Shown here: piece after piece, positions 23,772-31,438 of the stretch
Position numbering within the stretch: the first letter of the stretch is position 1
Layout of the letters: the number at the start of each line of letters is the position of its first letter
Origin: Acidobacteriota bacterium
GTDB taxonomy: Bacteria; Acidobacteriota; Terriglobia; UBA7540
Direction of reading: 5' to 3'
NCBI GenBank assembly: GCA_902812365.1
Contig: CADDZC010000040.1
Coordinates: forward strand, 1-36,008
Length of the DNA stretch: 36,008 bases
Translations under genes and position numbers: made by a program
The notes under the pieces: model-generated
What the model was told of the DNA's origin: nothing
Databases searched by the model: none
What the model saw: the letters and a program-made list of their open reading frames with translations, nothing else

Positions 23772-24845
23772 TTAACCTTTCGGCCTCCACCTTCCGCTCT
23801 GAAAATCCTGCCACCCGGGGATCCCGCCCAGTCCCTTGGCCAGTTTAACGGCGCGGACGATGGCGGCCGCGGTAGCCCGGGCGGCCGCCGTGCCCACGGT
23901 GCTCACGTCGGCGCGCCGGGCTCCCAAAGACAGGGTGAAGACGAGATCGCCGTCGAACATCGTATGCGCGGGATCGATGGCGCGCGCCAAGCCGTCCTGG
24001 GCCATCTGGGCGACCTTAGCGGCCTGCACTTTGTCGAGGCTGGCGTTCGTCATCACCACCACCAGCGTCGTGTTCCGTCCGGCCAGGCTCTTCCGCCCCC
24101 GGCCCTCCAGCATTTGATCCGCCGTCCGCGCCCATTCCGTTGATTGCGCCTCTCGTCGCGCTCCCGCCACCACTTGGCCGCTGGCCGGGTCGATGACGTC
24201 GCCGACGGCGTTGACCACGGCCAGAGCCTGCACGGCGACGCCGCTCGCCATCAGCACCGTGGAAAACCCCACGCCTCCCTTCATGGCCCGCTCCAGTCCC
24301 AGCCACTTGCCCACCGTCGCTCCGGTTCCAGCTCCGACGGAGCCTTCCGCCACCTGCCGCGCCGCCTGCTCGCACGCCCATCTCGCCATCGCCGGTTCCG
24401 GCCTCGCCCGGCACGAGCCGATCCCCAGATCAAAAATCACGGCGGCCGGCACGATCGGGACGCGCGCCACGCCGGTTGGGAAACCGGCGCCTCGCGACTC
24501 GAGGTACTCCATCACCCCGCGCGCGGCGTCCAGTCCAAAGGCGCTGCCGCCGGTGAGAAAGATGGCGTGAACCCGTTCCACAACGTGGCCGGGCTGGCAC
24601 GGCCCCAGGTCGCGCGTTCCCGCCGCTGAACCGCGGACGTCCACCCCGCAGACGGCGCCCTTCTCGGCGAGGATCACCGTGCATCCGGTCAGCCCGCGAA
24701 AATCGCTGGCGTGGCCGATGCGGATGCCCAAAAGACAGCGGGGCGGCATCTGCTGCCCCGCAAGAGCCGCCGCGGGTGCCTGGGTCTGCCCGGGGTCGCC
24801 GAGCGGCGCGCGGCGGGTGCCCGATCCGTCGTCCACGGGTTCCAT
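23772..24845 (-). CDS. P1 family (S58, DmpA-type) peptidase
   Basis: 357 residues. S58/P1 peptidases are self-cleaving N-terminal nucleophile hydrolases of the DmpA/BapA group that act on short peptides. Diagnostic parts: TGGSAFGLDAARGVMEYLE, GAGTGATVGKWLG, MKGGVGF, and the self-cleavage region GRNTTLVVVMTNASLDKVQA, where a Thr after Asn is the probable new N-terminal nucleophile; DGDLVFTLS follows. The arrangement resembles the mycobacterial Rv1333-like group more than DmpA. ATG 24845 has no good ribosome binding site; it starts 20 bp after the upstream lipoprotein gene, so translation may be coupled. ATG 24749 is an alternative start that removes a Pro/Ala-rich head. Confidence 0.88.
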   Translation of the reverse strand: MEPVDDGSGTRRAPLGDPGQTQAPAAALAGQQMPPRCLLGIRIGHASDFRGLTGCTVILAEKGAVCGVDVRGSAAGTRDLGPCQPGHVVERVHAIFLTGGSAFGLDAARGVMEYLESRGAGFPTGVARVPIVPAAVIFDLGIGSCRARPEPAMARWACEQAARQVAEGSVGAGTGATVGKWLGLERAMKGGVGFSTVLMASGVAVQALAVVNAVGDVIDPASGQVVAGARREAQSTEWARTADQMLEGRGRKSLAGRNTTLVVVMTNASLDKVQAAKVAQMAQDGLARAIDPAHTMFDGDLVFTLSLGARRADVSTVGTAAARATAAAIVRAVKLAKGLGGIPGWQDFQSGRWRPKG

Positions 24846-24865
24846 GGTTCGGCAAGCCGTCCGCC

Positions 24866-25762
24866 TTACGCCGCCACCTTCTTCTTAGCGGCTTTCAGTT
24901 CGGCTTCAACTTGCTTCGCCTCCTTTTCCTCCTCGGGATTGGGATTTTGTTTGAGCAAGGCTTCCGCCGCCTTGAACGTCTGTTCGGCGGCGCCATAAAC
25001 GGCCGCGTATTTGGAAGGTTCGTTCAGGTGCTTGTTGTCATAAGCCTCGCCGCCGGCGAGAATTTCCTTGGTCAGGTAGAGAGCGAAGGGCACGCCGTCC
25101 AGCTTCACCGGACCGGCGGAGAGAGCGCTGCGAGCTTTGCCGCGGTCGCCGCCGCCGGCCACCGCGGCCAGCACGTCGTCAATACCCTTGCGCTGAGCGT
25201 CGCGGGCGGCCAGAAGCTGGTCGTCAGGGCTCACCTCGGCGCCTTCTTCGATCCGGCGCAGTGCCGCCACCGTTACCGGTCCTTCCACCGTGGGATAGGG
25301 GGCTTCCAGCGTCAATTCCTTCGGAAACGAGCCGCCGGCGGACAGTTGCTGGCCGAGCTCGGCCAGCCCCAGCGCCAGCTTCGACCAGTACTCCAGGTTG
25401 TCGTTGCGCAACCGGCGGTATTCTCCCTCCAGCCCTGGCCTTTTCGCCGCTTCGGAGCCCCGCTGATAGGCTTCCGCCAAGCTCCGGTAACCATTCATCT
25501 CGCCGGCCAGCAGGACGGCGCGCAGCACGCGAGCCCGTTCCGTGTACGCGTCGGGCGTCCCGGTCACCAGATTGTCGGTAAAACTGGCGGCCCGCTCGAA
25601 GTTACCCTTCAGCATTTCGTCCTTGGCGTCGGCGTAGGCTCGCGCGCTCCCTTGCAGCGGCGGAGTCGGGGCGGAGCAGCCGGCGATGAACATCAGGCCG
25701 GCCAGCGTGCCGGCCACCCGCAAAGGCCTGACCATCGTGCCATCGAGCGACAAGCTTCTCAT
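24866..25762 (-). CDS. Lipoprotein with helical repeats
   Basis: 298 residues from ATG 25762, with GGAGG four bases upstream. After the n-region the hydrophobic GTLAGLMFIAGC gives a lipobox with the Cys at about 29. The mature protein is mostly helical: FERAASFTDNLVTG, EMNGYRSLAEAYQRGSEAA, DNLEYWSKLALGLAELGQQL, and a Lys/Glu-rich C-terminus. It may be TPR-like, but the repeats are weak and I cannot assign a function. It is first in a probable two-gene unit with the P1 peptidase and has a promoter with a perfect palindrome on its -35 region. Confidence 0.75.
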   Translation of the reverse strand: MRSLSLDGTMVRPLRVAGTLAGLMFIAGCSAPTPPLQGSARAYADAKDEMLKGNFERAASFTDNLVTGTPDAYTERARVLRAVLLAGEMNGYRSLAEAYQRGSEAAKRPGLEGEYRRLRNDNLEYWSKLALGLAELGQQLSAGGSFPKELTLEAPYPTVEGPVTVAALRRIEEGAEVSPDDQLLAARDAQRKGIDDVLAAVAGGGDRGKARSALSAGPVKLDGVPFALYLTKEILAGGEAYDNKHLNEPSKYAAVYGAAEQTFKAAEALLKQNPNPEEEKEAKQVEAELKAAKKKVAA

Positions 25763-25920
25763 GATGCCTCCCCCGGGTGCGGACTCTCGGGAGGGGAACA
25801 CGGAAGTGGCGCCGCCCGGCGAAACCGCCGGTCCGGAAGCCCCTCGGCGATTGACCTTCCAGCAGCTCTCGGGATCTGTCCCCGCCCCGAATTCCGCGTC
25901 CGTCTCGCTTTGCGGCGCTC

Positions 25921-25949
25921 ACTATATTCCAACCCGGCATTGAATTCAA
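25921..25949 (-). promoter_or_regulatory. Promoter of the lipoprotein/P1 peptidase unit
   Basis: On the minus strand TTGAAT (25949-25944), a 17-base spacer, and TATAGT (25926-25921). Matches are 4 of 6 and 5 of 6. The start would be near 25914, about 150 bases before the lipoprotein ATG. Confidence 0.5.
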
Positions 25950-25954
25950 TGCCG
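25935..25954. promoter_or_regulatory. 20-bp perfect palindrome over the -35 region
   Basis: CGGCATTGAATTCAATGCCG is its own reverse complement over all 20 bases. It covers the -35 box and much of the spacer of the leftward promoter at 25921-25949 and also lies upstream of the rightward aldo/keto reductase gene. Its form and place fit an operator for a dimeric repressor; the protein is not known. Confidence 0.6.
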
Positions 25955-26055
25955 CCGCCCCGCCGCGTCCCCGGGCTACTCACGCTCGACGCCGGATGAT
26001 AGTATGAGGTTCGCCGGCCGGCGCCGGTGAGCGACGCCGCACCGAGGAGGTCAAT

Positions 26056-27027
26056 TTGAAATATCGCCGCTTGGGGCGCACGAACTGGTCCGTGAGTGAG
26101 GTGGGTTACGGAATGTGGGGGTTGGCCGGCTGGACGGGCTCCGACGAGCGGGAAGTGATGCGGGCCCTGCAAAGGGCGGTCGATCTGGGCTGCAACTTTT
26201 TCGACACGGCCTGGGCTTACGGGGATGGAAAGAGCGAAGCCATGCTGGGCAGGATTCGGCGCGACAACGCCGGCCGGCACCTCTACATCGCCACCAAGAT
26301 TCCGCCCAAGAACCGCCGCTGGCCGAGCCGCCGCGACTATACCCTCGACGATTGCTTCCCGCCGGATCACATCACCGAGTACGTCCATCGGAGTCTCGAC
26401 AACTTGGGCGCCGAAACGATCGACCTGATCCAGTTCCACACCTGGGAGGATTCCTGGGTCGATGACGATCGGTGGTACCGCCAGCTCGACGAGTTGCGCC
26501 GCCAGGGCCTCATCCGTGCCATCGGGATCAGCCTCAACCGCTGGGAGCCCTGGAACGGCGTGCGGGCCGTGAACAGCGGATTGATCGACACCGTCCAAGT
26601 GATCTACAACATCTTCGACCAGAATCCCGAAGACGAACTGTTTCCGGCCTGCCAATCCCGCGACGTGGGCGTGATCGCCCGCGTGCCCTTCGACGAGGGC
26701 ACGCTCACCGGCGCCCTGACCCGGGACAGCCGCTGGCCGGCCGACGACTGGCGCAGCACGTACTTCGTGCCGGAGAATCTGAACGCCAGCCTGGCGCGGG
26801 TCGACCGGTTGAAACCTCTCGTTCCCCCCGGCATGACGATGCCGGAGATGGCGTTGCGCTTCATCCTCAGCCACCCGGCGGTTTCGACCACCATCCCCGG
26901 CATGCGCACGGTGCAACACGTCGAGTCGAACCTGGCGGCGAGCGACGCCGGACCGCTGCCGGCCGCCCTGCGCGCCCAACTGCGCGCGCACCGGTGGGAT
27001 CGCACGCCGATGCCCTGGTCGCAGTGA
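26056..27027 (+). CDS. Aldo/keto reductase
   Basis: 323 residues. TTG 26056 is the start: GGAGG lies five bases upstream and the protein opens with KYRRLGRTNWSVSEVGYGMW, as expected for the family. It is an NADPH-dependent reductase of carbonyls. The catalytic tetrad is Asp50, Tyr55, Lys81 and His128 (FFDTAWAYGDGKSE, ATKIPPK, LIQFHTW). The C-terminal SHPAVSTTIPGMRTVQHVESNL is typical of the group. The protein is cytoplasmic. No pathway neighbour tells the substrate. Confidence 0.92.
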   Translation: MKYRRLGRTNWSVSEVGYGMWGLAGWTGSDEREVMRALQRAVDLGCNFFDTAWAYGDGKSEAMLGRIRRDNAGRHLYIATKIPPKNRRWPSRRDYTLDDCFPPDHITEYVHRSLDNLGAETIDLIQFHTWEDSWVDDDRWYRQLDELRRQGLIRAIGISLNRWEPWNGVRAVNSGLIDTVQVIYNIFDQNPEDELFPACQSRDVGVIARVPFDEGTLTGALTRDSRWPADDWRSTYFVPENLNASLARVDRLKPLVPPGMTMPEMALRFILSHPAVSTTIPGMRTVQHVESNLAASDAGPLPAALRAQLRAHRWDRTPMPWSQ

Positions 27028-27128
27028 GCCTCCGGATCGCGCTTTCGGCGGGTTCGCCGCTTCCCGCGGCGCGATCAGCGCGGCGGCGCTTACCGAGTAC
27101 GAATGGGGGCTTCAGAGTTGCGGATGGC

Positions 27129-27545
27129 ATGAGCGAAGCGCCTCCCCGTTTCCCGGCTCTCTCGAAGCGCGCGGCGCGCCGTCTGATCCAGCGCGCCGTG
27201 GTTCTGGCGGGACGCGATCGCGGCCTGCATGTCCACCTTCGCCACGAGCAGTTCACGGCTCTGTGTCGCATTGAGGACTGGAACTTCGCCTGGAGCATCG
27301 CCGCGCGGCGCGGCCGGCTGCGATTCGACCGCCGCCCCGTCAAGAATCCCGAGCTTACCCTGACCTGGGCCAGCGCCGAGGAGTTTTTCGCCGACGTCGA
27401 GAATTCGTCGGTCGGGGCCGGCCACTTGACGGCCAGCGTGCCGCAGCTCCCCCGCGTCTGGGAACGGATCCATACCGTGTTTTGCGCCTCGCTCCGCCAA
27501 CTCCTGGCCAACCCCGTCGGCGAAAGCGGCGATCCGCTGCTGTAA
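27129..27545 (+). CDS. SCP2-like (sterol carrier fold) small protein
   Basis: 138 residues from ATG 27129; a longer open frame upstream is a shadow of the aldo/keto reductase gene. The core WNFAWSIAARRGRLRFDRRP followed by NPELTLTWASAEEFFADVEN has the form of an SCP2-like domain (a strand reporting on bound lipid, then PDLTLT and a helix), which binds lipids or hydrophobic ligands. The match is weak and the role is open. There is no good ribosome binding site. It is 101 bp after the aldo/keto reductase gene on the same strand and converges with the M23 peptidase gene. Confidence 0.55.
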   Translation: MSEAPPRFPALSKRAARRLIQRAVVLAGRDRGLHVHLRHEQFTALCRIEDWNFAWSIAARRGRLRFDRRPVKNPELTLTWASAEEFFADVENSSVGAGHLTASVPQLPRVWERIHTVFCASLRQLLANPVGESGDPLL

Positions 27546-27617
27546 CGCCGGCCGCGGGCGATCCACCGCCCGAGGGCCCATCCGCCCCTCCCGCTCGCCC
27601 CGGCGAGAGCCTCTCGA

Positions 27618-29060
27618 TCACGGGGCGAAGCGAGGCGCGGCGCCGTGGCGCTCCGCCCCGAACGCCGCCAGCTTGGCGGTGATGCGGTCGCGGATCCAGT
27701 GCGGATCCCACCACTCGACAGGATTGACCGGGACGCCATCGAGCAGCACGGTGAAGTGGAGGTGATCTCCGCCCGCCAAGCCCGTCTCACCGCTGTGGCC
27801 GATCAACTGGCCGCGCTGGACGCGCTCCCCGGCCTTCACGGTGATTTGGCTCAGGTGGCCGTACAGAGTCTGGAGGCCGCAGCCGTGGTCGATAATGACA
27901 GCGTTGCCGTAAATTCCGAAGAACCCGGCAAAGACCACTTGGCCGTCATTGGCTGCGGGGGCGGGCATGTGAGCGGTGCCGGCGAGATCGAATCCGAGGT
28001 GGGTTTGGTGATCCACCACCTGGCCCCGATACAGGTAGGTGCGGTCATCGGCGAAGTGGGCTTCCACCTTCGTATTACCGAGCTGGATAAAGGGCTGCGT
28101 CCACAAAAAGTGCGGACTCGTGTGCTTTGAGAACTCGGCCATCTGCCCGGCTTCAACCTGGCGCAGATGGCCGTTGATGAGCAGAAAATCCTTGAGCAGG
28201 CTGCCTTGATCATCGAGCTCCGCCATCTGGCTCATGATCGGCGGCACGACCCGTTGCAGGAAGGGATCGGTGAGTTCCAGCGTCGAGGTGTGAAACCGCT
28301 GGGGAAAGAGTTTGTACGGAAACGTGGTCACGGTTTGGTTGCCGGCATCGTCGCGCGCCACAATGCGGACGGGCGCGCTCGGATCAAGATCGTAAGGGAA
28401 GGCGAAAAGGCACAAGCGCGTCTGGGGCGCCGAATCCTGAACCGGCCAACTCGGAAAGAAATATTTCCCCGCCTCGACGCCGGACTGGACCGTGCCGGGT
28501 GAGACGGCGAAGATCACCATTTCCGAGCCGCCCTGGTTGATGTAGTGCTGCGCCGTCAGCACTTCCACTTGTGGCGGCGTCCAGCGGACGGGAACGTCAA
28601 GCGCCACGCTGGCCCGCCCGCCGCGAAAGAAGCGCCCCCAGGCGTCGTTGGTCGCCGTCACCACCAGGGTGGCCCGGCCGGGCTGAAGTTCGGGCAGGGC
28701 GTGCCGGGCGATCCGGGCCGTCACGAGCCAATCTTCGGCCGGCCGCCGCCACCCGAAGCTCCAGCCGCGCGCTGCGGTTGGGGCGGCGGGAGAAACGGAC
28801 AGCGAGGAAACCGCGAAGGTCCTCCCGTTCTGCCGAATCTCCACGCCGACCGACTTCAGACGGTGCCGCGCGTCCCGAACGCGAAACTGGAGAACGGTGT
28901 TTGAGCCCAGCCCCAAGACGGGCGCGTCGAAGCGGATCTGCGGCGCCGGATTGCGGACGATGCTCCAGAGGAAGCCGAGCGCCGCCGCCGCCAAAATCAC
29001 CAACAGGAAGCCGGCGCCGGCTCCCCACCCCCCGGTGCCGCTCCGAGCTCCCCTTGCCAA
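27618..29060 (-). CDS. Membrane-anchored M23 family metallopeptidase
   Basis: 480 residues from TTG 29060, chosen because GGAGGT lies four bases upstream; a TTG at 29087 has none. After a basic N-terminus one hydrophobic helix (about 19-36, FLLVILAAAALGFLWSIV) anchors the protein to the inner membrane. A long beta-rich region (about 40-300) precedes the C-terminal LytM domain with HLGFDLAGTAHM (His...Asp zinc ligands), YGHLSQITVKAGERV and GDHLHFTVLLDG (HxH). It would cut peptidoglycan cross-links or, if the ligands are changed, act as a regulator; here all ligands seem present, so activity is likely. It follows the IPT/TIG gene by 72 bp. Confidence 0.9.
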   Translation of the reverse strand: MARGARSGTGGWGAGAGFLLVILAAAALGFLWSIVRNPAPQIRFDAPVLGLGSNTVLQFRVRDARHRLKSVGVEIRQNGRTFAVSSLSVSPAAPTAARGWSFGWRRPAEDWLVTARIARHALPELQPGRATLVVTATNDAWGRFFRGGRASVALDVPVRWTPPQVEVLTAQHYINQGGSEMVIFAVSPGTVQSGVEAGKYFFPSWPVQDSAPQTRLCLFAFPYDLDPSAPVRIVARDDAGNQTVTTFPYKLFPQRFHTSTLELTDPFLQRVVPPIMSQMAELDDQGSLLKDFLLINGHLRQVEAGQMAEFSKHTSPHFLWTQPFIQLGNTKVEAHFADDRTYLYRGQVVDHQTHLGFDLAGTAHMPAPAANDGQVVFAGFFGIYGNAVIIDHGCGLQTLYGHLSQITVKAGERVQRGQLIGHSGETGLAGGDHLHFTVLLDGVPVNPVEWWDPHWIRDRITAKLAAFGAERHGAAPRFAP

Positions 29061-29132
29061 ACCACACCTCCGCCGGGACTGTTCCAAGTGCCGATGATGC
29101 GGCCAAAAACGAGACGATCCCCGCTCGCCCCT

Positions 29133-29798
29133 TCAGTGCAGCGCGCGAACCAGCGCCTCGACGATCGCCTGGCTGTCGCTCGGGCGCAGAGACGGGGCGA
29201 CGAAATTGTACGTCTGGCCGGAGCGGAGAATGACGTGAAAGCTGCCGGTATTGAGGCCGAGGATCATGTTGGGCGCAATCTCCCGCACGTCCGAGGAGGG
29301 GACGGCAAAGACCTGCCGGCCGGCCTCGGTGTAGACCAGCCGGCCGGCCGTGTAGGCGATTGTCCCCGAAGCCTTGCCCGGGGCGGCGAGGATGCCGGCC
29401 ACGTCGCCGAGGTTGAGCACGTCGAACTGCACGGCCTTCGCCGCCCGCGCGGCCTCCGTCACCTCGAAGGCCGTCTCCACCTCGCCCTCGTCCGGGTTGA
29501 CCACGAACAAGCTCGTCGCGCCGGTCGGAGCGTTGGGCGACACTTGAATGGCCACGGAGAGCTCGGAGCTTTTCTTGAAGGTTGTCGACAGAACCCGAAT
29601 GCCGGGGTTGGCAAAGGCGACCTTCGCGCCGGGAGCAAAGTTTTTGCCGGTGACTTTGAGCGCCGTCGAGCCGCCCCGCGCGGCTCGCGCCGGCTCCACC
29701 TTCGTGACCGCCGGCGCGCTTTCGGCGGCCGCGGCCCACGTCGGCGCGCTCAGCGCCACCGCCAGCAGGATCGGGGCTTTTCGAAAGCGGATCACCAT
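29133..29798 (-). CDS. Secreted IPT/TIG-domain protein
   Basis: 221 residues from ATG 29798. The signal peptide MVIRFRKAPILLAVALSA is cleaved near WAAAAE. Residues about 30-110 form an IPT/TIG immunoglobulin-like domain (VTKVEPARAARGGSTALKVT, FKKSSELSVAIQVS, VTEAA). The C-terminal half (about 115-215) is a different beta-rich domain containing GRLVYTEAGRQVFAVPSSDV and GQTYNFVAPSLRP. No enzymatic motif; the role is likely binding or structural outside the cytoplasm. It is upstream of the M23 gene on the same strand, which suggests a shared cell-envelope role. A start 18 codons earlier (29852) would put an Arg/Ser-rich head before the signal peptide. Confidence 0.8.
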   Translation of the reverse strand: MVIRFRKAPILLAVALSAPTWAAAAESAPAVTKVEPARAARGGSTALKVTGKNFAPGAKVAFANPGIRVLSTTFKKSSELSVAIQVSPNAPTGATSLFVVNPDEGEVETAFEVTEAARAAKAVQFDVLNLGDVAGILAAPGKASGTIAYTAGRLVYTEAGRQVFAVPSSDVREIAPNMILGLNTGSFHVILRSGQTYNFVAPSLRPSDSQAIVEALVRALH

Positions 29799-29973
29799 GG
29801 TGACTGAGCTCCCCGCTCGGGCAGAAGGCCGCGCCGAAAAAGCGGTGCCCATTCCTCCCCGTGCACCGCGGCCGATGTCTCTCGAACGGCGAGGGCCGAA
29901 CCCGGCTCCGCTGAGCGCCGCGCCCGCCCGGCCTTCCCATTAGATACGGATTCAACGAGCCGCGGTTGTCGAG

Positions 29974-30002
29974 GCCAGCCGCCGGCGGTTCTAGCGGCTG
30001 GC
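29974..30002. repeat. GC-rich inverted repeat at the edge of the AT-rich island
   Basis: GCCAGCCGC (29974-29982) and GCGGCTGGC (29994-30002) are perfect complements with an 11-base loop. It stands where the sequence turns from GC-rich to AT-rich. No T-run follows, so a terminator is not supported. Confidence 0.6.
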
Positions 30003-30021
30003 AATTTAAGTTATCATATTG

Positions 30022-30244
30022 ATTTTCAATAGCATAGTGGCTTTCGATCGGCTGGCGTTGGCGGCTTCTACGGATTTTCAACAACTTACGATCCACCCGA
30101 ACCCCGGGTTTTTAGACTAAGTCGTTTTTATTCAACGACTTGGTGGCTTTCTGCAACACCCTCTACGTATTTTCAACAACATAGCGGCTTCGTTTTTGAG
30201 CCGAAGCCAATATATTATGTATTTTCATTAACTTAGTGGCTTCG
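30022..30244. repeat. Five degenerate direct repeats, helically phased
   Basis: Copies begin at 30022, 30074, 30128, 30169 and 30221 and follow ATTTTCAAcAAC then wTAGyGGCTTC with changes; the second copy keeps only the left half. Spacings are 52, 54, 41 and 52 bases, which are 4.95, 5.14, 3.90 and 4.95 turns at 10.5 bp per turn, so all copies face the same side of the helix. Copies differ from each other by several bases, which is unlike a CRISPR array. No cas gene is near. Protein-binding sites or a structural element are possible. Confidence 0.65.
30117..30143. repeat. Hairpin inside the repeat array
   Basis: CTAAGTCGTT (30117-30126) pairs with AACGACTTGG (30134-30143), 10 bp with one G-T pair and a 7-base AT-rich loop. 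It overlaps the third repeat. A second hairpin, GGCTTCG/CGAAGCC at 30186-30208, overlaps the fourth copy. Confidence 0.6.
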
Positions 30245-30399
30245 CTCCTCAAAATCAAGATGTTTTGACGTCCGCTCATCACCTGCCTTTAGTCGGCCAC
30301 ACCCTCGTTTGGCCGTCGCCGAACGGGGATTTAGCCGGGGCAAAACCGGCTGGGGTTGATAACGATCCGCGGAGCGCTGAGCCGAGAGCATAATAATTA

Positions 30400-30405
30400 T
30401 ATAAT
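30400..30405 (+). promoter_or_regulatory. Possible -10 box upstream of tlyA
   Basis: A perfect TATAAT in an AT-rich patch, with the weak -35 CTGAGC 17 bases upstream. A second perfect TATAAT lies at 30489-30494 without a -35. Either could start the tlyA-nadK transcript. TTGACG with TTTAGT 17 bases later (30265-30293) is a third, weaker pair. Confidence 0.35.
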
Positions 30406-30555
30406 ACACGCCGATAAGTCACTTGTCAAATCCAGTTCAACGGTACGGTTGACTCGGCCGGGCGCGCTCTCCGCTTCCCGCCCCCGGTTATAATGCCACG
30501 AGAGGACTCGCGCACCGATGGCCCGCCCCGGGTAGCCCGGGCCGGCGGGCGGTTG

Positions 30556-30572
30556 CGCGCCCGGGGGGCGCG
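30556..30572 (+). promoter_or_regulatory. GC hairpin in the tlyA leader
   Basis: CGCGCCC, loop GGG, GGGCGCG: a perfect 7-bp stem about 60 bases before the tlyA start. It could slow leader transcription or ribosome access; no known riboswitch is recognised. Confidence 0.35.
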
Positions 30573-30631
30573 ACCAGAAACCCCTCGCGCGGCGGCGGCA
30601 GGAGCCGCCCGAGTCTGACCGCTATCGACCC

Positions 30632-31375
30632 GTGAACCGGAAACGCCTCGATCAGGTGCTCGTTGAGCGCGGCTTGGCCGACTCGCGCCAGAAAGCCCAG
30701 GCGTTGATTCTGGCCGGCCAAGTGCTGGTCAACGAGCAGAAGGTCGAGAAGTGCGGCGCGGCGGTGGATGCGGAGGCCGCCATCCGGCTGGCCGGCGAGC
30801 CGTGCCGGTATGTGAGCCGCGCCGGCCTCAAGCTGGAAGCGGCGCTCGACCACTTCCGGGTCGATCCGCGCGGTCGGATTTGCCTGGATATCGGGGCTTC
30901 AACGGGCGGTTTCACCCACTGCCTGCTCGAGCGCGGGGCGGCGCGGGTGCTGGCGGTGGACGTCGGGAGCCATCAACTCGATTGGAAGCTGCGGCGCGAC
31001 CCGCGCGTGGTCTCGCTCGAGAACACCAACGCGCGCTATCTGACCTGGGAGCAACTGGGGACGAAAGCGACCCTCGCCACCCTGGACGTGTCCTTCATCT
31101 CGTGCACTTTGATTCTTCCGGTTCTGCCGGGGGTGCTCGAGCCGGGCGCCGAGGTTTTGATTCTGGTGAAGCCGCAGTTTGAGGTGGGCCGCGGGCAGGT
31201 GGGCCCGGGCGGCATTGTGCGCGACGCGCGGCTGCACCGCGAGGCCGTCGACAAGGTATCGGCGAAACTGGAGGGGCTCGGTTTTGGCCGCCGCGCGGCG
31301 GCTCCGAGCGCCTTGGCGGGCGCCAAAGGGAACCGAGAATATTTCATTTACGCGGTTTGGCCGGAACACGCATAA
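30632..31375 (+). CDS. tlyA: TlyA family rRNA 2'-O-methyltransferase
   Basis: 247 residues, usual length. The N-terminal S4 RNA-binding domain (1-65: RLDQVLVERGLADSRQKAQA) precedes an FtsJ-like Rossmann fold with DIGASTGGFTHCLL (SAM motif, about 86-99), LAVDVG, LDVSFIS and LVKPQFEVG. It methylates ribose in rRNA (16S C1409 and/or 23S C1920 in studied members); the old name hemolysin A does not mean it is a toxin. Start is GTG 30632 with no clear ribosome binding site. nadK follows 63 bp downstream on the same strand, a common pairing. Confidence 0.94.
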   Translation: MNRKRLDQVLVERGLADSRQKAQALILAGQVLVNEQKVEKCGAAVDAEAAIRLAGEPCRYVSRAGLKLEAALDHFRVDPRGRICLDIGASTGGFTHCLLERGAARVLAVDVGSHQLDWKLRRDPRVVSLENTNARYLTWEQLGTKATLATLDVSFISCTLILPVLPGVLEPGAEVLILVKPQFEVGRGQVGPGGIVRDARLHREAVDKVSAKLEGLGFGRRAAAPSALAGAKGNREYFIYAVWPEHA

Positions 31376-31438
31376 AATAAGGGGCCGCCACGGAATCGAC
31401 CGCGCGGGCTCCCGTGGGGTTCGTCCGCGACCGTCGCT

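Larger units (their letters stand above)
29799..30631. other. Large gene-free, partly AT-rich intergenic region
   Basis: 833 bp between divergent genes, the longest gap in the window. It holds a GC inverted repeat (29974-30002), a run of degenerate phased repeats (30022-30244), two internal hairpins (30117-30143 and 30186-30208), a hairpin AGCCGG/CCGGCT (30333-30351), and possible rightward -10 boxes (30400 and 30489). Base composition in 30000-30300 is clearly more AT-rich than elsewhere in the window. No protein gene is seen on either strand. Confidence 0.7.

Noticed and set aside
30022-30244. CRISPR array
   Set aside because: Repeats differ by several bases, spacing is unequal (41 to 54), one copy is half, and there are no cas genes in the window.
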